A DNA stretch of 64,000 bases, from contig OZ034967.1 in NCBI GenBank assembly GCA_964030785.1, forward strand, positions 45,196,033 through 45,260,032, in the 5' to 3' direction. The stretch's first letter is position 1, and every line of letters starts with the position of its first letter. A program made the position numbers and the translations under genes. This document shows, in pieces, positions 24,601-35,248 of this stretch. Below the pieces are notes generated by a model. It was given only the letters and a program-made list of their open reading frames with translations, was not told the DNA's origin and ran no database searches. The stretch is from Siderastrea siderea (taxonomy: Eukaryota > Cnidaria > Anthozoa > Scleractinia > Rhizangiidae).

Positions 24601-27600
24601 TACAAATGGCGCAGTTTCGGACGCTATGTGTATTACGGCCGGCTGATCCTGTATGGAATATTCCTGTTTTTCTTGACTGGCTACGCCATGCATACAACCA
24701 AGAGCATACCTATAACCGAGTGTAAAGACCACAAGTGCACGTGCAATGTGACCTTTGGAACTGGGACCACTGGTAGCCGTGTACTCTGGAGAAAAATTGG
24801 TCGGCCTGTGATTCTTACCACGACGTCTATAAGCATATTTCTAGAGGTGGGTACACTGTTCTTCACTACGCCAGCAAAAAGGGTGCTGCAAGCCTGGGAG
24901 GATGTGTACAATGTGAAGTGTTTTCCGGGTTAACTATAAATAAGATTCCTCTCAATAAAGAAACGACAGTTTTCAATTTAGAAAACATGTTTCGACATTC
25001 TCATGTCATCTTCAGTTGCAAATGAGCCTTAACGGTTGTACATTTGAATTTTCGTATTAAAGTACGGTACAAAATTACGCTTTAGAACTTACGTTTACAA
25101 TTTGAATATGAAATACGCGGGAAACAAAAACAGCGCGCGCATAGTTACTTTAAGTGACTTAGGAACACACACACACACAAAAGAAATACTTCAATACGAA
25201 AATACGAAAATTCAAATGTACAACCGTTAAGGTTCATTTGCAACTGAAGATGACATGAGAATGTCGAAACATGTTTTGTAAATTGAAAACTGTTGTTTCT
25301 TTATTGAGAGTTATCGTCACTCTGCTGTCCTTACGTCCGTTTGGAAATAAGATTCCCTTATAACATTTCTTAGATTTCATCAATTAAACGAACTTTCCAT
25401 TAATACTTTTGTGCGTCCGCGTTCCTCCGCCGGCGCACACTATGAGATGGAAGGAGGACAAAGGCTGTATTCAATTAACGACTAGGATTCGAGCCTAGTG
25501 ATTCAATTAAATAGCCCAGTGTCACTAAACGTAGGGTGCATTGTAGTGCCCAATTTAGTGAGAAGCGCGTGTATAAGCCGTGACTAGAAGGGCAGCTGGA
25601 GTAGACCCGTAATTTGTTTGTTTGTTTATTTGTTTTCTCATGTTTTTTTCGTCACCTCTCAGGAAAACTTTCAGCAGATGAAATTTGATCTGAGGTTTCG
25701 AGGATTGCCCATAAAAGTGACCGCGAGAGCATGAGAGTTTCTAGTTAAACAAAGCGAGAGATTTAATTCTTGTAAACTCCCCTCTTGACGTGCCCCCGGC
25801 TTAACGTTCTTTTCCCTGTCTTTGCAGGTCATTCAATTTTGTTACGTGTGGAGGCTTTACTTACAATGGAACAGACTTATAGAGTTGTTAGCTTACATCT
25901 TCTCGATGATTTACATCGTCAATGACTTTCAACTTGACGAAAAAAGCTTCACAATTCCTGAGGGATCAAGGTTACTTGTCCATATCATTGCACTGCATAT
26001 AGTGCTTTGTAATTATTTTAAAAAAAAATCGAGTCGCTTATGAGCACGGAGATGGCGATGTGTGGAAGGCTGAGACCCCCCACCCCCCCCCCCCCCTATA
26101 GCTGGGCAAGTATCAAGTGACAATAAACCGATTGATGTTGATAATACCCTTGAAGGATTTTTGTCATCCAAAATGAACTTAAAGCGTATTATATCACGAA
26201 AACGTTTAAAGTAAAAGATAAGAAACAAGAGCAGTAATTAGTACTTTGAACAAATGTCTGAAAAAAACTTAACAAGAACGGGTTTAGTTATCGTGCGAGA
26301 ACATCCGGTTTTAACATACGAGGCGAAGAGGCCGGATTATCTTGGAGAATAAATCCAACTACGTTAGCAACAAAGGCTGCCTTAAACGCTTTCAAAGTGA
26401 AGGAATTGGAAGGATCTAAAGGAAAGGGAATGTGCCATCTTACTTGGTTACCGTTTCTCGTTCTTGTTTCGCCTCCTCTTGGTTGCGCCCCTTCCGTTTC
26501 TTTGTTGTTTGACAAACTGAACTTTGAAGGCAAGAAAGCAATCTTCGAAAACAATGTACTTCTAGGTCACTGCTCTATTCTTCAAAATATCCGTTGTCCA
26601 TGACTTGTCTTTTTGCGGCAATTGGTCATCCTTAGAATTTGTTCTTCAATAAACCATTCATTTAGAAAAGTTAAGAAGAATGCGTGGTAATTTCTGGAAT
26701 TATAAATTTATAACATGTCTGTTTTCTGCTTCGTTCCCAGGTGTTTCGTGTATCACAACAGTCTAGGTGCGACCGCGGTCTACTTGTCCTGGATCGGATT
26801 AGTTCTTGTCATGCGCAAGTTCCCCAAGCTCGGCATATATGTGGTGATGTTCACCGATATCTTCAAGACCTTTGCTCAGTTCTTTGTCGTGTGCTTCCTA
26901 TTTATTGTCGCCTTTGGTTTAGGATTCCACATCCTTTTATATGACCAGGTAGGTGATGTATGTCTCAGTCATCTACGCTGAACGGGCTCCCCAAATTTAA
27001 AAAAAATATATATATTGGCTTGCCATACTTTTCTTTACTCCTCTTTCCCCTCGTAAGCTAGTTGTTCCCTGCTTCGGCAGCAGAGCCTGTTCCACTAATT
27101 CTGTTGAAATGGACGGTCCTTAGCTTCTTTTTCTAGTAATTTATACTTTTAGCTTTTGTTGAGCTTTTAATCAATGTTTAGATCTTTCCACTTCTTACAT
27201 ATTTTAGTATCTTACGAAGCTTAGAAGCCATACTTTCGGTCCGGTCAGTCTTAGAATTTTATCTTTCATATGTTTGTTGATTGTTTTTGGCTTATTTTTG
27301 ATTTGTTTTGTTTTGTTTTGTTTTGTTTTGTTTTTCTTGTTTGTTGTTGTTTTTTTTTTTGGGGGGGGGGGTGGGTTGTCTGTGTTCTAGGATCTAGAGC
27401 GAGCGTAGAAGAAAAAAACAAGAGCCCATATACCTCCTTTCTTACCATTGTTCAGTCGTGGAAAGTCCTTCAAATTCTTGTCTAACTCATTCCCTTGTAG
27501 TCTCTGAGCTTTTTAAGTGAAGTATCTTATGCACTTCCTTTCTGAAAGGAAACATTTTCTTTCAGCAGTTTACGGCCTCATTTTTGTTACTCAATACTCC

Positions 27601-30600
27601 AGGTAGTCGAAAGATTGTTAAAAGAGACAAGAAACATTAGCTATAATTTAAGATTTGGTACAAGTTTGGCGTTATATCTCTCTCCTTAAAAATATTCATC
27701 CTATTTTCCTCAGATCATTCGCGCGTTCGCCTCCCACGCAGACATTCATAAGGCTCACCACGCCCCTCTCCCAATGATTTCCATGGCGAACCCTGAGGAA
27801 GTCTTGTGTTGAAAGCTAGCGCGCGAACAGAGATGTATAAAATAATTAGGACAGGAAAGAGACTGCTCGCAGTCTAAGAAAAGTCCTGAAAAAGGTAGAA
27901 CTTTGTTTGGCCAAACTGTACCCGATATGGTAAACTAGCTTTGATGGTCCTTGTTTTTCTCATCGTTAGGTTCCTTACTCTACACCTGGTCGAGCTCTGC
28001 TCAAGACAACAATGGGGATGTTAGGCGAATACGAGTACGACACAGTGTACAACGAGCATGTAGTGCCGCCAGTCACGTGGGTACTGTACGTGGCATTTCT
28101 CGTTACTAATTGCATCATTATCATGAATCTTTTGGTAAGTCAAGCATAATAGGCTTGGAATGATGTTTACAGGGCGACTTGCAAAGCGGTAGTCATTTGT
28201 ATTTATCTACGTTTCATAAAAATTGAAAAAATCTGTGTTGTGGAAGTTTGAATTTTTTTCAATTTTTCTGCCCACACGCAATCAAAATCCGCTATCATTT
28301 TTGGAAGTGTCCATCGTAAAGGTTGAGTCGAACTGAAAGAATGACACCGTTTAAAATTATTTACTGAAAAGACTGCACCCATGCTCTCACTTTGTGAATC
28401 CTGTCCTTGTAGCTTGCAATCCTGTGCCCACAAGACACTCCAAAGTACTTTCTTTTCTGGAAACCCTCTGCCATAGCACTTGTGTCTTCTGAGCTATTTG
28501 TGACGTCACAGCCTTGTTTTGTCCGAGAGCAAAATGGAGACAACATGGCCGCGAAATTCGAAGTTTTCGATAGCCAAAGATCCGTGATGAAAAAGGTTCT
28601 ACTCGCTTAACTCAGATATTCGGATTGAGAAAGACATAATTTATCATTTTGGATGGAAAAAATGTTTTGTTCGTATGCCATTTAACTGAAGTTTGCCTCA
28701 GGAAGTTGTTAGATCCCCGCTATTCTCAAACCACTTCTGTTTGGAATCCTTCATCATCTTGAACTCAGAGCCGTTTACTTTGGAGAATATGGTGCATTAT
28801 TCTACTATTGGTTACTGAACTCGAACTCCTATTTTCCGAAAAAAATTCTGTTTTCCTGTCGAGTTGGAGATGGTGGGAGCCTGCTGTACTTTAGTTACAT
28901 CAATTATCTGGTCAAAGTTTGAGAAAAGCTTCCTAACAACTGAGGGTCTTCTGTGAACTTCGGTTATCCTCAAATTCGGATCGGATAGTCGATCTCTTTC
29001 TTTCGTGTTCAAGGTAACGTGTGTGTGTTTACTCTAGTTACAATAGTTCACTGCTTTTTCAGTAGCTGCCAATCTCAAGGGAGATTCGAAACAAAACCTC
29101 CGGTTTTTGGCTCCGTAGTAGGCCTGTGCACTGTATTGAATGTGGTTTAGACTGCAAATAGTCTCTAATTTTGGCGATGGCGATTGTGGGGCGGGCGAAA
29201 TACACAAACGCGCGCGCAAAATTTCGAGGAGAAGCGACGCGAGGGGAGCGCCAAAAATCGCCTCGCGTCTCCTCGGAATTTCGTGCGCGCGCATGTTTGT
29301 TTTTTTTTTGCCCGCCCCACAATCGCCATCGCCAAAATTAGAGACTACTCGAAGTCTAAATAGGATGTAGAAGACGAATTGGTATTTACTCACCAATTAC
29401 ATTCGTAGTGCGAGCTTAGTTGTTTCCATCATTTTGTGTGCCTTCTCTGCAATAGGTGGGTTTAGCTGTAGATGACATCAAGGGTGTTCAAGAGAAAGCC
29501 GTTCTTAAGAGACTGGCCATGCAGGTATGTCAGTGTTACTGATAAACTGGTAATTCACTCGCGTTGCGTTACCTTGAATTGTTCTCTATTGTCTGGTGTA
29601 AAGTGAGAGTAATATTCGGCTCTTACTGTACGAGTTTCTCATGTCAGCGAGAATTGTAAAGGCGAGGGTCTGCATTATATGCCGAAGCTGAAGGCTAAAG
29701 CTGGAAATGAAAACTAAGGTGTTGATGATTTCACTACCATGTTGCGACGACCGAATCCCGGTTCCACTGAGAAGTCAGGGCCCAAGAGATAGAGATAGAG
29801 ACGACGCGCAAAATTAAAGTCACCGGCGAGAAATCCAAGAATTGTAGTCGTAAGAACGAACGTGAAACTTGACAAATCCGCCTCTCACAGTTCGTTCGTT
29901 TAAATTGGCCGTTATCATTGAAGCCAGCACAACGTTGTCAAAAAGATGTCAAAAGTGTGTCAAAAACTAATCAAAACCTATGCTAATCTCATAGCCAGAG
30001 CCCTCAGGCTTTTTGGTCAGCGGGCGGTCGCCGGGAGAGAATCTGGGGTAATGGAAACTGAACATGATTTTTTTTTTATTGGCTGTTCACTGCAACAAAT
30101 CCGTTAACCGCAGGATTCCTGTGGTGACAATTCCCCCAGAGTCTCTTCCCGCGACCACCCGCTGACCAAGAAGCCTGAGGACTCTGGGTACGGGAATGAA
30201 CCTTTGCACGCGTGGCGTCTCTTCTGTTTATGGACCTGGGGTAAGAAATGAAAAAAAAAAAGGTAAGGAAAGGAAAGAGATAAAACGCCCAGTCGCAGGG
30301 TAGTTTAAGTTAAAATTCGTTTGTTGTAATTCTCTGGTAGGTTGACCTTGCATTAGATGTGGAAAAGGCTCTACCAGCCATGTTGCGACAACGGTTTGCC
30401 ACAACTCAAGAAGAAATTTATCCAAACGCCAACAAGTACTGGACGATATGGTCATTTTGGAACCAAACCGTGACTCCCGCAAGAGCAATTAATGAAGCTA
30501 TGAATCCTGAAAAGGTTGGTACTTTTGCAATACGCGTAGCTCTTTTGGTAGGCAGTTGTAAGGCCGTCGTGCTACTGCCGTGCCAGGCTGGCTAGACTGT

Positions 30601-31615
30601 AGCACGACTGTGGCACGACATGATTTCAAACGTAAACGCTTAATAGAGTTCTATCAATTGGCAAACCTTTCAAACGTATCTTGAGCATATGAATTAAGTT
30701 CGGCACAGTAACAGCGTGGCGCTTGAAACGAAGTCGTGCTACTGCCGGTAGCACGGTAGAGCTTGCCGTTCTACACGGTAGGGCACAACTCTGTTTCAAG
30801 CTTCGTGCCAAAGGCGAACTTAATGCGATCTTTTCAGACCGCACGGCAGTTGCACGACATCTGAAAAGAGCCTTTAACTTCTTTCAAGTGAATAGTAAAC
30901 AATTAACTTTGGAGAAAAATCTTGAAAAGAGCGTAAAGCAACCAGAAGGGTTAATATGAAGGGTCAGACTAAAGGACAACACACAGAGAACGCATTTTTT
31001 CTGTTTTTACGACGCCTTACTGAGTGCTACGCAGCTAATGACTGACCAAAACTTGCCCATGTCCGACGATGTCCAGACTGTGATATTTTGTACTACTGAC
31101 TATCATTTTTTGGATGTATTACCCGGAGCATGTCCGATTTTCAACCTTTAAGTTCACACCTGTATGTTCTCCGTTTTTTGATATTGGTTTAAAGTGAACA
31201 CGTCACACAATAGCGCTCCTCCTTCTCCTCCTCCTCCTCCAGGAAAACTGTCAGTATCCGTCGGCAGAAAAGCTGTGATCCAGGGACTGTCTGGAAAATA
31301 AATTAATTGAAAAGTTCAAACGTGGTGTACTTAAGATTCGAAAGGGTGGTGCTCCGACCAAAATGGTGACTTAGTCGGACGTGAAAAAGAAATCATTTCC
31401 AGCCCTGAATTTCTTCTGATCTTTCTTTTCACCAGACACCCATCGAGAAGCTTCAAAACCACCAGGAGGCACTAAAAGATGAAGTAATGACCGTCAAATC
31501 CAAACTCAAAGCCGTGTTGGATCACACAACGCAGCTGGAAGCCATGATGAAAGCACTCATGAAGCATCATGGGATATCCGTGGAAGAGGAGGAAGAAGGC
31601 GAGGATGACGACTAG
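9316..31615 (+). CDS. TRPA-family (TRPA1-like) cation channel, complete, 20 exons, 1247 residues
   Basis: Exons: 9316-9519, 11211-11376, 11783-12258, 12922-13105, 13749-14073, 14763-14946, 15585-15692, 16875-16963, 17651-17797, 19997-20108, 20360-20496, 22339-22454, 22809-23062, 24544-24846, 25828-25970, 26741-26948, 27970-28134, 29456-29524, 30341-30514, 31436-31615. Every junction keeps frame (3744 nt with stop). The start is the first ATG after an in-frame TAG at 9250. About 15 ankyrin repeats (TPLHLAA type) span residues 95-722. A pre-S1 linker follows, then S1 (about 865-883), S2-S4, S5, a pore helix in TTMGMLGEYEYD (about 1065-1076), S6, the conserved VGLAVDDIKGVQEKAVLKRL after S6, and a C-terminal coiled coil ending in an acidic tail. 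Ankyrin tract, pore and post-S6 block match the TRPA1 family, which forms tetrameric plasma-membrane channels sensing irritants or temperature. TRPA1 versus another TRPA branch needs a tree. Exon 3 adds an unusual insertion. Confidence 0.92.
10451..10860. repeat. Dispersed repeat in TRPA intron 1 with recurring CCCTATTTCAGAC units
   Basis: The block opens near a G14 run and contains repeated versions of ACCCTATTTCAGACC (near 10568 and 10767) and TATACCCT..., closing with GGGGACACATACCA and GGGGGTACCCCTCC. The internal reiteration and G-rich ends suggest a mobile or satellite-like unit. No coding capacity. Confidence 0.5.
13318..13596 (-). mobile_element. tRNA-headed SINE, family A, copy 1 (TRPA intron 4)
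   Basis: Read on the minus strand the head is GGGGGTGCAGTGCTGTAGTGG, then GTTAGCACATTGGACTTCA and a B-box-like GGTGGTTTGAG. The body contains GGGGGTAACCCTGCGATGGA and CATCCCATCCAGGGG. The same head and body blocks occur at 45040-45293, 46853-46990 and 54613-54995. Confidence 0.7.
14187..14410. repeat. Large foldback with 102-bp arms in TRPA intron 5
   Basis: Left arm 14187-14288 and right arm 14309-14410 are near-perfect inverted copies (GATGAAATTATGAATATATG... / ...CATATATTCATAATTTCATC), separated by 20 nt. Transcribed, it would form a long stem-loop in the pre-mRNA. The right arm together with the adjacent tRNA-like unit looks like two head-to-head copies of one element. Confidence 0.85.
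14411..14565 (+). mobile_element. tRNA-like SINE segment (family B) next to the foldback
   Basis: 14461-14527 has an A-box-like TAGCTCAATTGGTTAGAG and a B box GGTTCAAATCC, but acceptor and T stems do not pair well, so it is not a tRNA gene. Its tail (AGGCTTTCTTTTCACAACTG, about 14535-14555) repeats the centre of the neighbouring foldback (AGGCTTTCTTTTGGCAACTG, 14297-14316), showing both belong to one element family. Confidence 0.65.
15025..15145. repeat. Degraded foldback, same family as 16601-16792
   Basis: Shares GATTCACAAAGC and the central AGCCTATTGCTAGAAAACAA motif with the better copy at 16601-16792. Confidence 0.5.
16601..16792. repeat. Foldback element in TRPA intron 7
   Basis: GGATTCACGAAGCCCACTTA and TTAAGTTAAGATG near the left end pair with CATCTTAACTTAGGAGGGAT near the right end. 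The centre has AGCCTATTGCTGGAATAACA, shared with 15025-15145. Confidence 0.65.
18364..18999 (+). mobile_element. Penelope-like retroelement, 5'-truncated, GIY-YIG endonuclease end plus 3' tail
   Basis: An open frame from 18364 to about 18705 encodes a GIY-YIG-type domain: SCVAYKFLCAGCASCYVGE, then TRHFSTRVREHL and SSHIFKHLE-like spacing, ending TLHILWEKPTVNAQ. This is the C-terminal endonuclease of Penelope-like reverse transcriptases. The reverse transcriptase itself is absent, so the copy is dead or a fragment. The tail includes a 25-bp-arm palindrome (18816-18872) and ends TTTCTTTAGAAACTAACCCC. The tail recurs at 35863-36024 and, inverted, at 37633-37765. It lies in TRPA intron 9 in the gene's orientation. 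Confidence 0.8.
20505..21005. repeat. TGTCCGAC/GTCGGACA repeat unit, interrupted by a foldback
   Basis: GGCCGGACGTTT before and TTTGTCCGGACGTG after the foldback at 20603-20743, plus several TGTCCGA/TCGGACA motifs to 21000, suggest an older element split by a younger insertion. Similar motifs occur near 31070-31140 and 31345-31390 in TRPA intron 19. Confidence 0.45.
20603..20743. repeat. Foldback element in TRPA intron 11
   Basis: ATATCAAACACGAGAAAGAG at the left end pairs with CTCTTTCGAGTTTTTGATAT at the right; inner arms GTGTTTCATCAGG / CCTGATGAAACAC also pair. About 48-bp imperfect arms. Confidence 0.8.
21650..21678. repeat. (CTG)n trinucleotide repeat in TRPA intron 11
   Basis: About nine uninterrupted CTG units in the transcribed strand; intronic. 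Confidence 0.95.
23455..23515 (-). mobile_element. Fragment of SINE family A body
   Basis: CTGGATGGGATGCTAGTCCAT and AGGGCTATCCGCCAG match the body of the family A SINEs in antisense; the tRNA-like head is not recognisable. Confidence 0.45.
23791..24033 (+). mobile_element. tRNA-like SINE (family C) between 25-bp direct repeats
   Basis: 23909-23982 carries CCTAGCTCAGTGGCTAGAGC (A box) and GGGTTCGATTCCCG (B box); the anticodon arm does not pair, so it is not a working tRNA. A 25-bp sequence starting CAAACTGAATATTTC is repeated exactly at 23791-23815 and 24009-24033, consistent with a target-site duplication from retroposition. It sits in TRPA intron 13. Confidence 0.7.
24951..25308. repeat. 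Foldback with 108-bp arms in TRPA intron 14
   Basis: Left arm 24951-25058 (CTCAATAAAGAAACGACAG...) and right arm 25201-25308 (...CTGTTGTTTCTTTATTGAG) are near-perfect inverted copies around 142 nt that include a (CA)n run. The arm motif GAAGATGACATGAGAATGTC resembles retroelement 3' tails common in invertebrates; this attribution is tentative. Confidence 0.85.
29149..29357. repeat. GC-rich foldback in TRPA intron 17
   Basis: AGTCTCTAATTTTGGCGATG at the left pairs with CATCGCCAAAATTAGAGACT at the right. The arms continue through GGCGATTGTGGGGCGGGC and CGCGCGCGC blocks, about 100 bp each. Strong local GC rise against AT-rich intron. Confidence 0.85.
29994..30188. repeat. Foldback element in TRPA intron 18
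   Basis: CCAGAGCCCTCAGGCTTTTT / GGTCAGCGGGCGGTCGC at the left pair with GCGACCACCCGCTGACCAAG / AAGCCTGAGGACTCTGG at the right, about 55-bp arms. Confidence 0.8.
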
Positions 31616-32139
31616 ATGCTCGCAATGAATGCTGGGTTGGCATCAGCTCTTCAAATCACGGAACGGCTGTCAACACCCAGAGCTGGCTTGCATGAAGTGG
31701 TATGATTGCGGACACCGGAAGGACGGGGGCGAGTGTCCGTTGCAGAGTCGTCCCCTCTGAAGTCTGAGTCAGAGGTAGATCTTATATGAAGTTTGGTCTC
31801 TTTCGGCCCAAGGGAACTTTCCGCAACAAAGAGGTGTTGGTAAGGAGAGATTCGAGTGAATTCATTCGAACGGCCCTCGACGCCCATTTTTACATGGCAT
31901 GGGTTGGGGGGAAGGCGAATCAACGTAAAATTCAAACGAACACGTTAAGTATGGGAGCAATGATAAATTCTAGCTTCGGGAACTGCCACAACACGTAGGT
32001 ACTTTTCACGTGTTCTTACGCGTCAATGTTGTTTTCGTTAATATGGCGGCAACGCGGAAAACGTGAAAACTAAGTCTTGTCTATCGGTCTGATTGGAGCT
32101 GTGGAGTGCAGTTCTGGCCGAGCGCTTCAACGATTTGAA

Positions 32140-32145
32140 AATAAA
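32140..32145 (+). terminator. Candidate polyadenylation signal of the TRPA gene
   Basis: AATAAA 525 bp after the TRPA stop codon, the first canonical hexamer noticed downstream. Confidence 0.5.
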
Positions 32146-32190
32146 TATAATTGAATAGCTGTAACTGGACATTAACCCAGTTATGAGTTC

Positions 32191-32418
32191 ACCGAGACCG
32201 CTGACTAAAAAGAAAAAAGGCGCTTTTTTATAGGGTTAGTCTCAATCTGAAGAAGAATTTTCACTAATACCAGTGAAAAGATAAACAATTCTCAACTCTG
32301 TTTATTGTTTTATTTTTTAATGTTGGTATTGATTTCGGTATTTGTGAATATGTTACTTCAGATTGAGACTAACCCTGCAAAAATGCTTCTTTAGTAGTTT
32401 TGTTCGGCGGTCTTGGGG
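32191..32418. repeat. Foldback element downstream of TRPA
   Basis: GGGTTAGTCTCAATCTGAAG (32233-32252) pairs with CTTCAGATTGAGACTAACCC (32356-32375). Outer blocks GAGACCGCTGACTAAAAAG and TTAGTAGTTTTGTTCGGCGG also pair imperfectly. Confidence 0.75.
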
Positions 32419-33975
32419 GACTCGAAACTAGACTATTCCGTAATCACGCTCCACTGATTACGTAATGATCATGCGCGCGGAGTTCCAATTACAGTCGAGC
32501 ATTTTGTTAAAGATACAATTGCAGTGATAATGAAACCTAAGCATTCGAAATTGGCGACATGAAGATCATTAACCGCGTACCAAAAAGCCGAAAAACGTGC
32601 TTATGATCGAGATAATCATAATCTTATGATCGACATAATCATGGTTTAAGAAAATGATCGATAATTGTGATTATGTCTGTGATTATTATGTCGTCCTTAA
32701 TCTTATTGCAAACGTGAAGCCTTGTGGATAAAATCACAATCACAACCACGCAAATGATCCAATGTGTTCTGCCCAATGAATGTCTAGTTCCAGTACTTTC
32801 CGGTCGGGCCCATTTGAACATGGCGTCCTTTGATAATGGTATCGCACAAGATCATGACGAGCTTAAGTTTATGGATTTTATTTTGATCTTTATGTCGCTA
32901 GTGTACGCCAAGCCTAATCAGTTTTCTTCGAGTCCAGAAAACGAAGATCAGTTCCTGAAATAAGCAAAATAATTTATTGTGTCACAGTAATTTATAAATT
33001 GTATCATAAAGGTAAGTCTCTATTGTGTTTTGCGGATGACTTGTGAAAACAGAGGACGCTTTTCAGCGACACTGCACGATGGAAAGATTCCTTATTGACG
33101 ACGTATATTTGCGCAGCTGTGGGTGGAGAGAGAGGGGCGACAAATTATGGTACCAAAAACGTATTCTGTTTTTAGACTAGAATTCTAGTGGTATAGATTA
33201 TTTATTTGAGGCCCAAAGAAATGTATTCATAATGTTGTTTTGGCGTAATATTTATCATTCGCACTATTCAACGGGGGGGGGGGGGGGGGTGGGAGGGGCA
33301 TTCCTAAATTATTATTTACACAGGGATATTTTTAAAGGATTCCGCTCGTCATAACAGAGTAAATTATAATTGCACAGATTTTATGGCAAACAGGATATTT
33401 TGTAAAAAAAGAAGAAAAAAGAAAGTTAGGTATAAATTAATTCAGTCATTGTTATAAAAAGCGCAGTGTGTGTGTGTGTTAGAAGTTTTCCAATTATTAC
33501 GTCTTGGCCAAGAAGTTTTCAAACTAATGCGAAAGGAAAATTTTAAGATATTCAAGATGTAGTGTACATTTTTGTCAGCTGTATACAGTGTGTCAAAAGT
33601 TTCTGCCCCTTCTTCAAGAGGAACTGTTCCAAGGTTATCTTACATCTAAGGCAAGTGAAATTTCACAGAGAACAGATGGTTGAATATTTGGAAACCACTT
33701 TTGCGTAGCCTTCGTGCCTTTCCTTCTTTCGCTGACATTTTTCAGTATGGACGGTTGACCACTACGAACTTTAAAACTTCAAAATAATTTTTTTTCGCTG
33801 CCCACTGCAGCTTTCTAACCCGCTTGCAAATTTGCTGGAACAGACAGACAGACAGATAAACACAGTACTAAAGCTTGAGCTCTAGAATAGAGGATTTGCC
33901 CTATTTTGTAGTTTATTGTAGTCATTTTTGTTAATTTTACAAGGCGCGTTTCAAGTCGAAATTGAGAAAATCGTC

Positions 33976-34075
33976 CAACCTCCTTCCCAGGACTTTTTCC
34001 CTTTTTTAAATTTGGGGAGGCGGGAAAAAGGCCCTCCCAAATTTCAAAAGGGAAAAAGTCCTGGGAACGAGGTTG
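33976..34075. mobile_element. Foldback MITE with a 9-bp target-site duplication (copy 1)
   Basis: A 100-bp element with ends CAACCTCCTTCCCAGG and CCTGGGAACGAGGTTG, almost fully self-complementary. AAAATCGTC directly flanks both sides (33967-33975 and 34076-34084). The 9-bp duplication suggests the Mutator-like superfamily; no transposase is seen. Confidence 0.85.
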
Positions 34076-34289
34076 AAAATCGTCGAGCAGAAAACAAACC
34101 GGAGGGAAACGAGCATACGACACTACAAAGAAGACTGAATTTGGTGAGAATTTTTTGTATTGTCGTTTCTGTTTTTGTTTGAAAAAGTTATGAGAATTTT
34201 CTAACTGAAATGGCCTGAAAAGTACAATTGGAGTTAAAATTTAAAAAGATGTATACCTCTATAGACTATAAGCAGTCTCTTGTTTTACT

Positions 34290-34444
34290 CAGGGATAGTC
34301 GGGCGAGAAGAACGTGCGAAACACGCGCGAAAGTGGGCCGCAATGTGTAAACGTAATCACGAGCTCACCACGCGAGCAACAAATTTCCTCTCCGCTGCCT
34401 ACTTTCGCGTTCCCTTGCGTGTTCTTTTCGCCTGTCTATCCCTG
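34290..34444. repeat. Foldback element
   Basis: CAGGGATAGTCGGGCGAGAAG and CACGCGCGAAAGTGGGC pair with GCCTACTTTCGCG... and CTTTTCGCCTGTCTATCCCTG, about 55-bp arms. Confidence 0.75.
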
Positions 34445-35248
34445 AGCGGCAGAAACGACTAAGTGTTCGTGGTCTAATACTTGTGAAGGAAGGACACAAA
34501 TCTTTGAGACACGCTGTGAGTAATTGTAATGTAAGATCTATGATAACTTGCATTAATCTGGTGGCATTTGGTTAGAATTGAGAAAAGTGGAGTTTCTGTT
34601 ATGTAGTGTTCTGACTTACGCCTGCTGTTAGTACTCAAACGCTTGTGTTATTGGATAATTAACATACACGGAAGTAACGCCAGGTCACGCTACTGACGCA
34701 AACTATTTCTAACGTGAGTCACAGTTATTAAATGCGTTTATATACACTGTAAACTTATTGTCAAAAAATAAATCTCAAAGAATTTGGTTTTTAGTCGTCT
34801 TTTTCTCAAACTGTAAATGCATTCTTTTCATTCCTTTCTGCTTTTCCATAAAGAAGAGGCCGCGAGGCCACTGCACAGCGGTGGCGATCAATGTACTTAC
34901 TCAAGTGTACTTACCTAAGAGGGTCTTGATAAGGGGAGAACCTTTAACGCTTGAAGTTTGAAATTTATAGCTTTTTGACGTTTGACGGGTAAATTTAGGG
35001 ATTTTGACGGTTGGTAGTTATAAAAAATCCAGCAACTGTTAAAATTTTGATGTTCACTATTGTATTCAGGAGGCTGTTTTGTTTTTCGGGTTGTCATTCT
35101 TTCTTGTTAAAATAAATCAAATTCCCCTAAAAAGGACTCAACGTGGGGCAGTAATTGTTCACGTCAGTCTTCAGCTATTAATTTGCATAACGTGCCCACT
35201 GCAGCCTTCTTCTCACTCACTCGACTTGAAATGCCTTGATGTCACCGA

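Noticed and set aside
24847..24933. Continuation of TRPA exon 14 to a stop after S1
   Set aside because: A GTGGGT donor at 24847 fits, and the exon at 25828 restores frame and family similarity; the extension would truncate the channel. A minor isoform cannot be excluded.
29034..29396. Overlapping open frames on both strands
   Set aside because: They are by-products of the GC-rich palindrome; both strands encode nearly the same peptide.
32821..32963. Possible 47-codon first exon or small protein beginning MASFDNGIAQDHDE
   Set aside because: No domain, signal peptide, donor site or partner exon could be supported, and the DNA just upstream is repetitive.
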